DNA of 54,162 bases, taken from JBBIND01 sp037444075. GTDB lineage: Bacteria > Acidobacteriota > Terriglobia > Bryobacterales > Bryobacteraceae. The DNA is taken from positions 1-54,162 of the forward strand of contig JBBIND010000020.1 of the NCBI GenBank assembly GCA_037444075.1. The letters are read 5' to 3'. Within the stretch, counting starts at the first letter, position 1. Each line of letters begins with the position of its first letter. This document shows, one piece after another, positions 1 through 8,177 of this stretch. Both the position numbers and the translations under genes were made by a program. The notes below the pieces were generated by a model. That model searched no databases. It saw nothing but the letters and a program-made list of their open reading frames with translations, and was not told the origin of the DNA.

Positions 1-51
1 GCCCCGGCCGGCGGTCCCGGCGGCCCGCACGGCCACGACATGGATTACTAG
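1..51 (+). CDS. C-terminal tail of a protein, possibly chaperonin GroEL (partial)
   Basis: The first 48 bases read as an open frame ending in TAG, giving a Gly/Pro/His-rich tail that finishes ...HGHDMDY. Bacterial GroEL proteins end in a flexible Gly-rich tail, and several acidobacterial ones end in MDY or MDF, so this may be the last 16 residues of GroEL. Only the tail lies in the window, so this rests on composition and the final residues and cannot be confirmed here. An unrelated Gly/Pro-rich C-terminus is the main alternative. Confidence 0.35.
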   Translation, partial: APAGGPGGPHGHDMDY

Positions 52-141
52 ATCCCTGCCGTAGCAACCGGCGGTGAATCAACAGGCCGCGTGGAGGGAT
101 CATTCAAGGTTCCTCTGCGCGGCCCTTTTCTTTTGTACTGC

Positions 142-150
142 TGATAGAAT
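142..150 (+). promoter_or_regulatory. Candidate extended -10 promoter for the FmdB zinc-ribbon gene
   Basis: TGATAGAAT at 142-150 fits an extended -10 (TGN followed by TAGAAT). It would start transcription near 157, about 13 bases before the ATG at 170. No good -35 is visible. Similar boxes precede gcvT and tRNA-Gly in this window. Confidence 0.4.
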
Positions 151-169
151 GCGGGTAGAGGTAAGCCCA

Positions 170-334
170 ATGCCCCACTACGAGTTTCTCTGCCTGACGT
201 GTCAGAAGAAGTTTGATAAGGTCATGCATATCTCAGATCTCGACAAGGGCGAAGTTGCCTGCCCCCACTGCGGCAGCAAGCAGGTCGAGCAGCAAGTCAG
301 CAGTTTCTCAGCCGTCACTTCCAGGAAAAGCTGA
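170..334 (+). CDS. FmdB family zinc-ribbon protein
   Basis: A 54-residue protein of the FmdB/CxxC_CxxC_SSSS regulatory-type zinc-ribbon family. It starts MPHYEFLC, the family's usual beginning, and has two zinc-knuckle pairs, C8/C11 and C31/C34, ending in a Ser-rich tail. The frame is open from 74, but the ATG at 170 was chosen because the family motif begins there and a purine-rich AGAGGTAAG lies just upstream. Members are small cytoplasmic proteins of poorly known role, sometimes called putative regulators. It stands alone between a possible groEL end and the convergent isomerase gene. Confidence 0.85.
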   Translation: MPHYEFLCLTCQKKFDKVMHISDLDKGEVACPHCGSKQVEQQVSSFSAVTSRKS

Positions 335-387
335 ACCGGTGATGGGAGCAAGGCGGGCGGTTCGCCCAGTTTGCCAGCGCCGGAGCA

Positions 388-1257
388 TCAGCCTCCGTAG
401 GCTTGCTTCAGATGCCGGCGCACAAAGGCGAGGTCGCGGGCGAAGGCCTCCCGGTCGTTCTCCGGGCGGTACTCGACATGCAATGAAATGGGGCCCTGGA
501 ACCTGGCCGCGGCAAGCAGGGAGAAGAAACGGGGCCAATCGACCATGCCCTCGCCGAGCGGGCACGTCCTGGTCCGCCAGCGGCCTTGTAATTTCTCCCA
601 ATAGAAATCCTTGACGGCCACCATCATCAGCCTCTTCGAGGCCATCTGGAAGGCAACGCGCCAGCCCGCGGCGCCGCCCTCGATGGTGGCGTGGCAGGGG
701 TCATAGTAGTAGCCAGCCCACTCCGGAGGGAGCCCCTCAATCATGCGGCGCGTATCCCAGACGGCCGTTCCGACATAATCGCCGCTGTGGTTGTGGAAGC
801 CCGTGCGTACACCGTGACTGCGCGCCAGTTCCACCAGCGGGCGCGCGTCGCGTGTAGCCTCGGCCAGGATCTGCTCCACGTCGCCGTCCTTATAGCGCCA
901 GTAGCCTGTCTTGAAATACGGAATCTTGAGGCGGCCGGCGGTCTCGAGCGTTGGCCGGGCGGCGGGATCGTTCACCGAGATCAACCCCGTGGTGATCATG
1001 GGGACGGTAATGCCGGCATTGCGGATGATGTCCACCGCCCGGGGTAAGTCCGCCGCCACGCGTTCCGGCAGAACATGTCCTCCCGGACGGACCGTGAGAT
1101 CGGCCCCGTCGAAGCCGAGGTCGCGAAGCGCCTTCGCCAGGTCCCCGTAGTCGAGATCCTGAAGGTGCTTTGAAAAGAGGCACACGGGAGGTGTGCGCGA
1201 TGCAGAGGCGGCCACTGCCGTGGCCGCCGTGGCGAGCAGGAAATCTCTGCGCAGCAT
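388..1257 (-). CDS. Exported sugar phosphate isomerase/epimerase (xylose isomerase-like TIM barrel)
   Basis: A 289-residue protein of the AP endonuclease 2/xylose-isomerase-like TIM-barrel family. The N-terminus (MLRRDFLLATAATAVAASA) is a short Tat-like signal with twin Arg and an Ala-rich hydrophobic stretch, so it probably acts outside the cytoplasm. Metal-ligand-type motifs of the fold are visible: a HNHSGDY segment, YDPCHATIEGG, VKDFYW and the C-terminal HVEY. It lies 3 bases downstream of the Gfo/Idh/MocA oxidoreductase gene on the same strand, so the two almost certainly form an operon. Such pairs act on keto-sugars, inositols or sugar acids, but the substrate cannot be read from the sequence. 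Confidence 0.85.
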   Translation of the reverse strand: MLRRDFLLATAATAVAASASRTPPVCLFSKHLQDLDYGDLAKALRDLGFDGADLTVRPGGHVLPERVAADLPRAVDIIRNAGITVPMITTGLISVNDPAARPTLETAGRLKIPYFKTGYWRYKDGDVEQILAEATRDARPLVELARSHGVRTGFHNHSGDYVGTAVWDTRRMIEGLPPEWAGYYYDPCHATIEGGAAGWRVAFQMASKRLMMVAVKDFYWEKLQGRWRTRTCPLGEGMVDWPRFFSLLAAARFQGPISLHVEYRPENDREAFARDLAFVRRHLKQAYGG

Positions 1258-1260
1258 GGC

Positions 1261-2595
1261 CTACCCGAGTTTGTACGGCGGCCGGTACTCGTAATGCAGG
1301 AACTTGTTGGCCGAGGGTTGATTGGTGAACCGCTCGGTCCTGGCGTCCCACTGGAGGTGGTTCTTGGTGCGGTGGGCGATGCTGGCGATCAGCGTGGCGC
1401 TGTTGGAAATGTGCCCGGTGAGAACGTCGCAGTTGCATTTGGCGCGCGTCTTGATGCAATCCAGGAAATTGCGGGCGTGGAAGGCGGTATCCTGGCTGCC
1501 CTTGGCGGCGCGGGGCTGAATGAGCGCCTTGCGCTCGCCCCGGTTGAGACGCTCGCCTTGGCGGTCCACCGGAGAGCGCGGGAAACGCGGCCGGTCATTG
1601 ATCATCTCCGGCACGACCTCCCATCGGTTGCTGTGGATGTACATCGTGCCCTTGGTGCCGCGCAGTTCCATTTCCGAGTTCTGGAGATTCACAGAAGCGG
1701 CGTTGCAGTTGTACTGCGAATACACCATCAGCGTCGGTCCGCCGTACTCCCAGAGGACTTCCATGGTGTCGGGAATCTCGCGATTGTCTTCCACGGCATA
1801 CTTGCCGCCGATGGCGGTTACCGACCGCGGCGCATCCTGGCCCAGGCACCAGCGCAGCATGTCCACGTAGTGAACTCCGAAGTTGCTCAACTGGCCGCCT
1901 GAATAGTGGTAGAACCAGCGGAAATTGTAATAGGTACGGTTGCGGTTGTAGGGGACTTTGGGCGCCGGCCCGAGCCACTGTTCCCATTCCCATTCGCTCG
2001 GCGGAGGCCCGTCGGGCGGATTGCCGATGCCTTGCGGCCACTCGTTCATGACGTGGTAGCCCTTGGCCACGGTGACGTGCCCGATGCCGCCGGAGCGCAC
2101 GAACTCGGCCGCTTCCTGGAGGAACTTGGAGGACCGCCGGTGGATGCCGACCTGTGTGACGCGCTTGGTGCGCTCGGCCACCTCGACCATCCGGCGGCCT
2201 TCGTGCACGGTGAGTGAAAGCGGCTTCTCGACGTAGACGTCCTTGCCCGCGTTGCAGGCCTCGATGAACTGGAGCGCGTGCCAGTGGTCCGGCGTCGAGA
2301 TCGCCACGGCGTTGACGTTCTTGTCCTCGAGCAGCTTCTTGTATTCCTTATAGCGAGTGGGTGTGCCGCGGGATTTCTTGGCGGCGAAGTCCATATAGTC
2401 TTCGCGCAGGTCGCAGATGGCCACGGTCTGCGCGTCGCCGTGCTCCAGGAACGCATCGTGCACCTGGTCCCCACGGTTCCCCAAGCCGATGTAGCCGATG
2501 CCGACGCGGTCATTGGCGCCAAGAATGCGGCCGTAGCTCAACGCTGTCGTCAGGCCGGCGGCTTTCGCTAGATCTCTACGAGTAATGTTTGCCAT
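1261..2595 (-). CDS. Gfo/Idh/MocA family NAD(P)-dependent oxidoreductase, exported
   Basis: A 444-residue protein beginning MANITRRDLAKAAGLTTA, a Tat-type signal, followed by a Rossmann dinucleotide fold with VGIGYIGLGNRG. The EKPLS motif, whose Lys is a family catalytic residue, follows the first half. The C-terminal half is the alpha/beta GFO_IDH_MocA C-terminal domain with WRWFYHYSGG-like features (here FRWFYHYSGGQ). The frame stays open upstream to 3399, opposite a real gene. The start at 2595 is supported by the Tat signal and by an AAGGAGAC ribosome-binding site at 2603-2610. It heads a two-gene operon with the TIM-barrel isomerase. The family oxidises or reduces sugar hydroxyl/keto groups with bound NAD(P), but the substrate is unknown. 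Confidence 0.9.
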   Translation of the reverse strand: MANITRRDLAKAAGLTTALSYGRILGANDRVGIGYIGLGNRGDQVHDAFLEHGDAQTVAICDLREDYMDFAAKKSRGTPTRYKEYKKLLEDKNVNAVAISTPDHWHALQFIEACNAGKDVYVEKPLSLTVHEGRRMVEVAERTKRVTQVGIHRRSSKFLQEAAEFVRSGGIGHVTVAKGYHVMNEWPQGIGNPPDGPPPSEWEWEQWLGPAPKVPYNRNRTYYNFRWFYHYSGGQLSNFGVHYVDMLRWCLGQDAPRSVTAIGGKYAVEDNREIPDTMEVLWEYGGPTLMVYSQYNCNAASVNLQNSEMELRGTKGTMYIHSNRWEVVPEMINDRPRFPRSPVDRQGERLNRGERKALIQPRAAKGSQDTAFHARNFLDCIKTRAKCNCDVLTGHISNSATLIASIAHRTKNHLQWDARTERFTNQPSANKFLHYEYRPPYKLG

Positions 2596-2643
2596 GAGTG
2601 CGGTCTCCTTACAGTGTTCTTGCAATTCTATTAATATATCCTG

Positions 2644-3492
2644 GTGCGCATGAGGCTGCTGATGACATTGCTGTTGGGAGCGCTGACAATTCTGGCGGAA
2701 ACAGCGCCCAAGATCCTGGTCCACGGGCACCGCGGCGCCCGCTCCGTGCTGCCCGAAAACACTCTGCCCGCCTTCGAACACGCGATCGAAGCCGGCGCGG
2801 ATGTCCTGGAGTTGGACCTCGGCGTGACGCGGGACAACGTGCCCGTGGTCTGCCACGACCCGGTCCTGAACCTCAGGATCTGCCGCGGCCCTGAAGGGAG
2901 CCGCGTGTTGCGCGAACTGACCCTGGAGCAACTGCGCCAATGGGACTGCGGCTCGCTGCCGAATCCGGATTTCCCACGTCAGAAACCCGTACCGGGAGCT
3001 CGCATTCCCACCCTGGATGAGGTGCTGGCCCTGGCTTCGCGCGGCTCGTTTGAATTCAACATCGAAACGAAGATTTCCCCTGACAGGCCCGAATACGCTC
3101 CTTCGCCGGAGGAGTTCGCGCGCCTGGTGTGGGAGGCGGTTCGACGCCACAGGCTTGAGTCGCGCGTCATGGTTCAGTCCTTCGATTTCCGCACGCTCCA
3201 CGCCATGCGTAAACTGGCCCCCGGGATCAGGTTGGCGGCGCTGTTCGCCGGGGAGCCTCGTGATTTCATCGAGGTGTCCCGGCAGGCGCAAGCAGGGATT
3301 GTGGCGCCTAACTTCTCGCTGGTCACTCCCGAGAAAGTGCGGGCGGCCAGAAAGGCAGGCCTTCAGGTGGTTCCCTGGACGGCGAATACCGAGGCGCAAT
3401 GGCGCGATCTGGTTGAGGCGGGCGTCGACGCTATCATCACCGACGATCCGGCCGGCCTGATTGACTATCTGAAGCGGAGGGGACTGCGCTGA
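2644..3492 (+). CDS. Glycerophosphodiester phosphodiesterase (GDPD family), exported
   Basis: A 282-residue GDPD-domain protein, divergent from the oxidoreductase gene. It hydrolyses glycerophosphodiesters to glycerol-3-phosphate and an alcohol in homologues. Numbered from GTG 2644, catalytic and metal residues are visible: H29-R30 in HGHRGARS, E39 in PENT, E56 and D58 in LELDL, and H71 in CHDP. The C-terminus carries the usual PWTANTE and GVDAIITDDP motifs. A hydrophobic N-terminus (residues 4-19) suggests a signal peptide, so the enzyme probably works in the periplasm. The start could be GTG 2644 or ATG 2650; no strong ribosome-binding site separates them. Confidence 0.93.
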   Translation: MRMRLLMTLLLGALTILAETAPKILVHGHRGARSVLPENTLPAFEHAIEAGADVLELDLGVTRDNVPVVCHDPVLNLRICRGPEGSRVLRELTLEQLRQWDCGSLPNPDFPRQKPVPGARIPTLDEVLALASRGSFEFNIETKISPDRPEYAPSPEEFARLVWEAVRRHRLESRVMVQSFDFRTLHAMRKLAPGIRLAALFAGEPRDFIEVSRQAQAGIVAPNFSLVTPEKVRAARKAGLQVVPWTANTEAQWRDLVEAGVDAIITDDPAGLIDYLKRRGLR

Positions 3493-3493
3493 C

Positions 3494-4492
3494 CTACTTG
3501 CGCTCGTGCCTGTCGAATGCTTTCAGCAGTTTCTCGCGCTCTCCGCGGGACCAGATGTCCTGAATCTCTTTCTCCTCCATCCCGGCCAATCGGCCGAGCA
3601 GGATACAGGCGGGGAGCGCATGCGGCAGGTGCTTCCATGCACCCATTTCGAGCAAGGGCCGGAGAGCCCGGTTCCGCAAATGATCGAGCGTGCTCTGGTC
3701 GCGCGCCTCGGTGAGCGTGACCAAGGCGACCGCGGCGGCGTGCCGGTCGCTCCAGATGATCGAATTGAGCATCTCGATGGGCCACGTGGCGGATACGCGA
3801 ATCTGCAATTCGGGTTTCCGCAGAGCTAGCGTCGCGATGGCCGTCAGGGAACGGAGCGCGTTGTTCCGCACCGTATCGTCGGGGTCGCGCAAGGCATACT
3901 GCAGATCGTCCACCACTTCCTGCTTGCGCGGCGCGTAGCCGATCACATACGCGGCAATAGCACGGTGTTCTTCGTCGAAGGAATCGCGCAGCACGTCTCG
4001 CAAGAGCGGCAGGTGTTCGGCGGCAAGGGCGGCGAACTGCTCCTGGACGGCGCGAACCGCCGGGTCCGACAACAGCGAGTGGCCGCTGGACAGATCCTCC
4101 GAAGCCTCGCCGCGGCGCGCCGCCTGCGCGACCGCCGACAGGAAGTGAGCGTAAGCGTGGTGGATCTCCTCCGGCAGCCGTGTGATCCCCTCGGGAGGTT
4201 GGCGGTAGTCGAAGTGAGCCGCCCCTTTTTCCTCAATCCCGACGTACAGGATGGCCTTGCCATGTTCGCAGCAGGCGGCTTCGAGGCGCGCCCGAACCAC
4301 GCCGGGGAGACTTTCGAGAGCGATTTCCACATCGCCCTTCGAGCGCGGCAACGGATCGCCTTCTCCCAACCCTAGCTTCTTGCGGACAGCTTGCTCTGAG
4401 GTTTTCTGCAACCCGTAGATGTCAACAATCCCGATTTGCGGCGCTTGCGCTGCCAACAAGCAAGGCAACGCAAGCATGAGTATGGATTTCAC
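3494..4492 (-). CDS. Exported protein with POTRA-like N-terminus and HEAT-like repeats
   Basis: A 332-residue protein of unknown function. Residues 1-16 look like a signal peptide. Residues 21-90 resemble a POTRA domain as in BamA/FtsQ-type proteins: a short strand with IVDIYGLQKTSE, then LGLGEGDPL, then SLPGVVRARL. From about residue 130 to 320 the protein is helical with HEAT-like repeats; segments such as LRDPDDTVRNNALRSLTAIA are typical. It therefore looks like a periplasmic scaffold or adaptor. It ends 2 bases after the convergent GDPD gene. No enzyme motif is visible. The POTRA reading is by eye and less certain than the HEAT part. Confidence 0.75.
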   Translation of the reverse strand: MKSILMLALPCLLAAQAPQIGIVDIYGLQKTSEQAVRKKLGLGEGDPLPRSKGDVEIALESLPGVVRARLEAACCEHGKAILYVGIEEKGAAHFDYRQPPEGITRLPEEIHHAYAHFLSAVAQAARRGEASEDLSSGHSLLSDPAVRAVQEQFAALAAEHLPLLRDVLRDSFDEEHRAIAAYVIGYAPRKQEVVDDLQYALRDPDDTVRNNALRSLTAIATLALRKPELQIRVSATWPIEMLNSIIWSDRHAAAVALVTLTEARDQSTLDHLRNRALRPLLEMGAWKHLPHALPACILLGRLAGMEEKEIQDIWSRGEREKLLKAFDRHERK

Positions 4493-4523
4493 ACTCCTTT
4501 AGACGCGCACCGGGAAGCTTCGG

Positions 4524-4988
4524 CTACGCCTGTTTTTCAGCCAGCGGTCCGACGACGGGCAGAACCACCTTCTCGTTCTGATACGTCTTCCACATCAGGA
4601 AGAGCCACAACGCCAGAAACGCCAGGCCGATGATGGGCGCCAGAATGGCTGTAAGCATCCACGGAAGCAGCGCGGGCACCACGATCCATAAAACGATCCA
4701 CACGATACTCAGGAAAACCGACTGGAAGGCGTGGAAACGGACCACCTTGTTCTGGTTGTAGGGTGGCATCAACAGGAACAACGCCCCGGTCACGAAACCG
4801 AGCAGATAGCACAACGCTCCGGCGACGTTGTTGTCCAGTCCTGAGGCTGGGGGAGCACTCCCGCTCTTAGGCTCCTCCATTTCCGGCCGAGTTCCGGCCG
4901 ACTCCTCCGAGTAACCGGAAACCGGCAAGCCGCATTGAGGGCAAAACTTACCTTCTGCCGGGGCGCCACATTGCGCACAAAAAGACAT
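4524..4988 (-). CDS. Zinc-ribbon plus DUF4870-type membrane protein
   Basis: A 154-residue protein. Residues 1-22 form a zinc ribbon with C4/C7 and C16/C19. A low-complexity linker runs to about 50, and the rest is a membrane domain of about three helices of the DUF4870/Tic20-like type (NNVAGALCYLLGFVTG, a VVRFHAFQS motif, then two hydrophobic segments, and KTYQNEKVVLPVVGPLA). The start at 4988 was preferred over an upstream start at 5027 because a GGAGGT ribosome-binding site sits just before it and the zinc ribbon begins there. The function is unknown. It is a single gene between the HEAT protein and the divergent OPT transporter. Confidence 0.85.
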   Translation of the reverse strand: MSFCAQCGAPAEGKFCPQCGLPVSGYSEESAGTRPEMEEPKSGSAPPASGLDNNVAGALCYLLGFVTGALFLLMPPYNQNKVVRFHAFQSVFLSIVWIVLWIVVPALLPWMLTAILAPIIGLAFLALWLFLMWKTYQNEKVVLPVVGPLAEKQA

Positions 4989-5295
4989 CTGCACCTCCGA
5001 ATAGTGGTTGTTAGAGATCCCGTACACTCTATCGGATCAGCGTTGGCCGCGCAAGTGCCATAGGTCACAGTGCCATAGGTCACCAGCGGGCTAGTACCGG
5101 CAGCCAACTCCGCGCCTGCACTCTTTTCGCGCGGTTGCAAGCCGGCGGGCCCATTTTCCGGCCACTCTGTGGGCGGGCGAAAGCCGCTGTGGCGGTGCAG
5201 CGCCGGACTCCAGACGGAAGGCATTGCGGCTGGGAAGAGCGTGGCCCAAGGGGCCGTAACGTTGTATGATTATCGTTCGGCAAGGAAACACTTTC
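4989..5295. other. Intergenic region between divergent genes
   Basis: This 307-base stretch separates the divergent DUF4870 and OPT genes. Apart from a 15-base tandem duplication (5054-5083) I see no gene or clear promoter. AAGGAAAC at 5282-5289 is the ribosome-binding site for the OPT start. Confidence 0.6.
5054..5083 (+). repeat. Two tandem copies of a 15-base unit
   Basis: AGTGCCATAGGTCAC occurs twice head to tail (5054-5068 and 5069-5083) without mismatch, in the divergent promoter region. It could be a double binding site or a slippage duplication. Confidence 0.75.
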
Positions 5296-7317
5296 ATGAG
5301 CGAACAGAAGCACACCCCCTATGTGCCCGCAACCATGCAGATGCGCGAGTTCACCCTGCGCGCCGTGGTGATTGGTTTGGTCTTGACGGTCGTCCTGGGA
5401 GCGGCCAACGCCTACCTGGGCCTGCGCGCAGGCATGACGATCGCGGCTACCTACCCGGCGGCGGTCATCGCCATGGCGGTGCTGCGATTGAGGCGCGGGA
5501 CCATCCTGGAAGAGAACATGGCGCGGACCGTGGGCTCCATCGGCGAGGCTGTGGCGGCCGGTGCGATCTTCACCCTTCCCGCGTTCGTGATCTCCGGCGC
5601 CTGGGCTTCCTTCGATTTTGGCGAAGCCTACTGGAAGTCGGCCACTCTGATGCTGGTGGGCGGGATGCTCGGCATCCTCTTCGTCACCATGCTTCGCCGG
5701 ATGATGGTAACCGATCCGGATCTGCCATACCCGGAGTCGAGGGCCGCGTCCGAAATCCATAAGGCCGGCCAGCGGGGCAGCGGCGCCGCCAAGAACCTGT
5801 TCTATGCGATGGGTTTCGGGGCGGTGGTCTATGTTCTGGGCTCCATCAAGTTGTTCGCTTCCAGCAAGGATTTTCTGATCTCCATCGGCAGGCTGGGCTT
5901 CAGCAGAGTTCGTTTGGGCTCCACGCAGGCGGCGCAACCCTTGGCTGTTGGCGGCGTGACGAGCATCCAGGCGCCCAGCGTGAGCCCGGCCTATCTCGGC
6001 GTGGGCTACATCATCGGTCCGCGGCTGGCCGCGCTGAACTTCTCGGGCGGCTTGATGGCATGGGGTCTGCTGGTGCCGCTGCTGATCTACTTCCTCGGGC
6101 CGGAGTTGCAGAAGTTCCTGCCGCCTGACGCGGGGCAGGACGCCTGGGGGGATCAGGCAGGCGCCGTGTGGCGGTTCATCGTTCGCCCGATTGCCGTGGG
6201 CGGCATGTTGGTGGGTGCGACCTTCACCCTGTTCCGGATGCGGAAGAGCCTGGGGCAAGGGTTGAAGCGCGCCATCTCCGACTTGAAAAAGACCGGCCAG
6301 CAACAGGAAGCGGTTTCCCGCGTTGACAAGGACTTGGGCGGCAAGACCGTGTTTCTGGGCCTGGGCGTCACGCTGGTTTGCATGATTCTGCTGTACACCT
6401 ACTTCGCCGGCGCCCTCGGCGGCGGTTTGGTGGCCGCGCTCGTGATGATCGTGCTCGGCTTCTTCTTCGCCGCCGTCTCTGGAAACCTGGTTGGATTGAT
6501 CGGCGCCTCCAACAACCCCGTCTCCGGCCTGACGATTTCCACGCTGATTATTTCGGCCCTGCTCATGGTAGCCATTGGTGTCTCCGGCATCAGCGGCGTT
6601 GCCGCAGTGTTGGGTGTAGCAGCCGTGATTTGCGTTTCCTCGGCCGTGGCTGGCGGGATGCTGCAGGACTTGAAGGTCGGGCACATCCTCGGCGGCACGC
6701 CGCGCAGCAGCAGATAAGTCACGGCCAGGTTCGCCAGCGCGTACGCAGTGCTTTACTTCCCGCTGCTGGTTCTGCACAAGGGCAACATCAACGCCGGCGG
6801 CATCGGTTTCGGTGACCGCGAGCTGTCTGCCCCGCAAGCCGGGCTGATGGCCATGCTGGCGCAAGGGATTGTGGGCGGCGAGATGGCCTGGCCGCTCGTG
6901 GCGGTCGGCATCCTGATGGGCTTTGTGCTGATCCTGGTGCAGGTCCGCAGCCCGATGCTGTTTGCGGTGGGCATGTACCTGCCGCTGGAAACCACGTCCA
7001 CCATCTTCGTCGGCGGCGTATTCCGGTGGGCGACGGACGCCCTGCGGGACCGCCAGGGCTTCAACGAGGCTCAGCGAGCCCGGGTGGAGAATGCCGGCGT
7101 GCTGACCGCCTCCGGCTTGATCGCCGGCGAGGCGCTCACTGGCCTGGTGATTGCCACCTTCCGCTTCTTCGAATGGCCGCTGCCGCAGATCTTCGCCGAG
7201 CCTTCCTTCCTGGCAGGATGGGCCGTGCTTGCGCTGATCGGTTTCATCATGATTCGCGTGCCGCTGAAGAACGCGGGCAGCCCGGATGAGCCCGCGCCGC
7301 CCGTGGCGATGATGTAG
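5296..7317 (+). pseudogene. OPT family oligopeptide transporter, frame disrupted once
   Basis: About 673 codons of an OPT-family membrane transporter, the expected size for prokaryotic members, which import peptides or metal chelates. The start ATG 5296 follows AAGGAAAC. The frame is intact to GGTPRSS, then hits TAA at 6715-6717. The same frame resumes by about 6730 (FASAYAVLYFPLLVLH...GIGFG...LSAPQAGLMAMLAQGIVGG) to the stop at 7317. Between about 6702 and 6728 the neighbouring frame reads QQQISHGQ, and OPT proteins commonly have a QQI segment after the GGTP motif. A one-base loss near 6703 and a one-base gain near 6728 would restore the protein. This may be a recent mutation or a sequencing error, and everything else looks functional. 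Confidence 0.85.
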
Positions 7318-7326
7318 GCTTCAGCC

Positions 7327-8112
7327 ATGGCGCTCATGCCGAGCATCCGGGACTTCCGGGTCCCGGAATGCTCTATGGCCCTGTGGTGGTTGGGGCAAAA
7401 CAGTTTCATCCTGAAGACGCCCGGCGGCGCCCTTGCCGGCGTCGATCTCTACCTTACCGATAGCTGCGCGGGGTTGCGCGAGGACCTCGACTTGCGCCGG
7501 TCCGTTCCGGTGATGATCGAGCCGGAGGATCTTGATATCGGTCTGTTCGTTTGCACGCACAACCATCAGGACCATACGGACCCCGAGACCATCCGGCGGC
7601 TTCGCAACAAGACCACCATGCTGTTCGCCGGGCCGCACCCCAGTTGCGAAGTGTTCGCGGCCGAGGGCGTGGCTGCCGCCAGCATTCACCCGGCTTGGCC
7701 GGGCAGCAGGCTGGAATACGAGGACCTCACCGTCCACGGCGTCTTCGCCTTGCCGACTGACGATACGGACCTGAATCACCTGGGATACGTGCTCTCCGCC
7801 CGCGGTGGTCCGTCGGTCTACATTACGGGCGACACCGACGATTCCGATCTGCTAGCCTCCGCCCGGCGGCACAAGCCGGACGCGATGATCGTCTGCATCA
7901 ACGGCAACTTCAACAACCTCAGTCACTGGGAAGCAGCGCGGCTGGCTGCGCGCATCCGCCCGAGAATCGCCATCCCGTGTCACTATGACCTGTTCCGTGA
8001 CAACGCCGCGGACCCGCGTCAGTTCGAGGCGGCGCTCAAACTACAAGCGCCGGAGGTTATTTGCCACGTGCTGGAGCACGGGAAACCGTATGTTCTGACG
8101 CAGGGAACCTGA
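7327..8112 (+). CDS. UlaG-like metal-dependent hydrolase (metallo-beta-lactamase fold)
   Basis: A 261-residue protein of the metallo-beta-lactamase superfamily, closest in style to UlaG (L-ascorbate-6-phosphate lactonase). The metal-binding motif THNHQDHTD spans residues 77-85, with later ligands in TGDTDD and in CHYDLF near the C-terminus. The opening WWLGQNSFILKTPGG and the phrase about sites 'DALIVCINGNFNNLSHWEAA' (here DAMIVCINGNF) are typical of this subgroup. There is no signal peptide, so it is cytoplasmic. It lies 10 bases after the OPT transporter on the same strand and may be co-transcribed with it. The substrate is unknown, because the sugar-phosphate lactonase activity of UlaG cannot be assumed. 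Confidence 0.87.
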   Translation: MALMPSIRDFRVPECSMALWWLGQNSFILKTPGGALAGVDLYLTDSCAGLREDLDLRRSVPVMIEPEDLDIGLFVCTHNHQDHTDPETIRRLRNKTTMLFAGPHPSCEVFAAEGVAAASIHPAWPGSRLEYEDLTVHGVFALPTDDTDLNHLGYVLSARGGPSVYITGDTDDSDLLASARRHKPDAMIVCINGNFNNLSHWEAARLAARIRPRIAIPCHYDLFRDNAADPRQFEAALKLQAPEVICHVLEHGKPYVLTQGT

Positions 8113-8113
8113 C

Positions 8114-8137
8114 AGCCGGCCTCGCCTGCCGCCGGCT
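8114..8137. terminator. Possible bidirectional terminator hairpin
   Basis: AGCCGGC (8114-8120) and GCCGGCT (8131-8137) form a 7-bp GC-rich stem with a 10-base loop, between convergent genes. No T-run follows on either strand, so this is tentative. Confidence 0.3.
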
Positions 8138-8177
8138 TCACAGGGCGGTACAGAACACACTTTGTCGAATTTGCCGC

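Noticed and set aside
2596..3399. Upstream extension of the Gfo/Idh/MocA frame to 712 residues
   Set aside because: The added part overlaps the glycerophosphodiesterase gene on the other strand. A clear Tat signal and ribosome-binding site support the start at 2595.
5080..6864. A 594-residue minus-strand frame opposite the OPT gene
   Set aside because: It shows the Gln/His/Arg-rich antisense composition and no domain.
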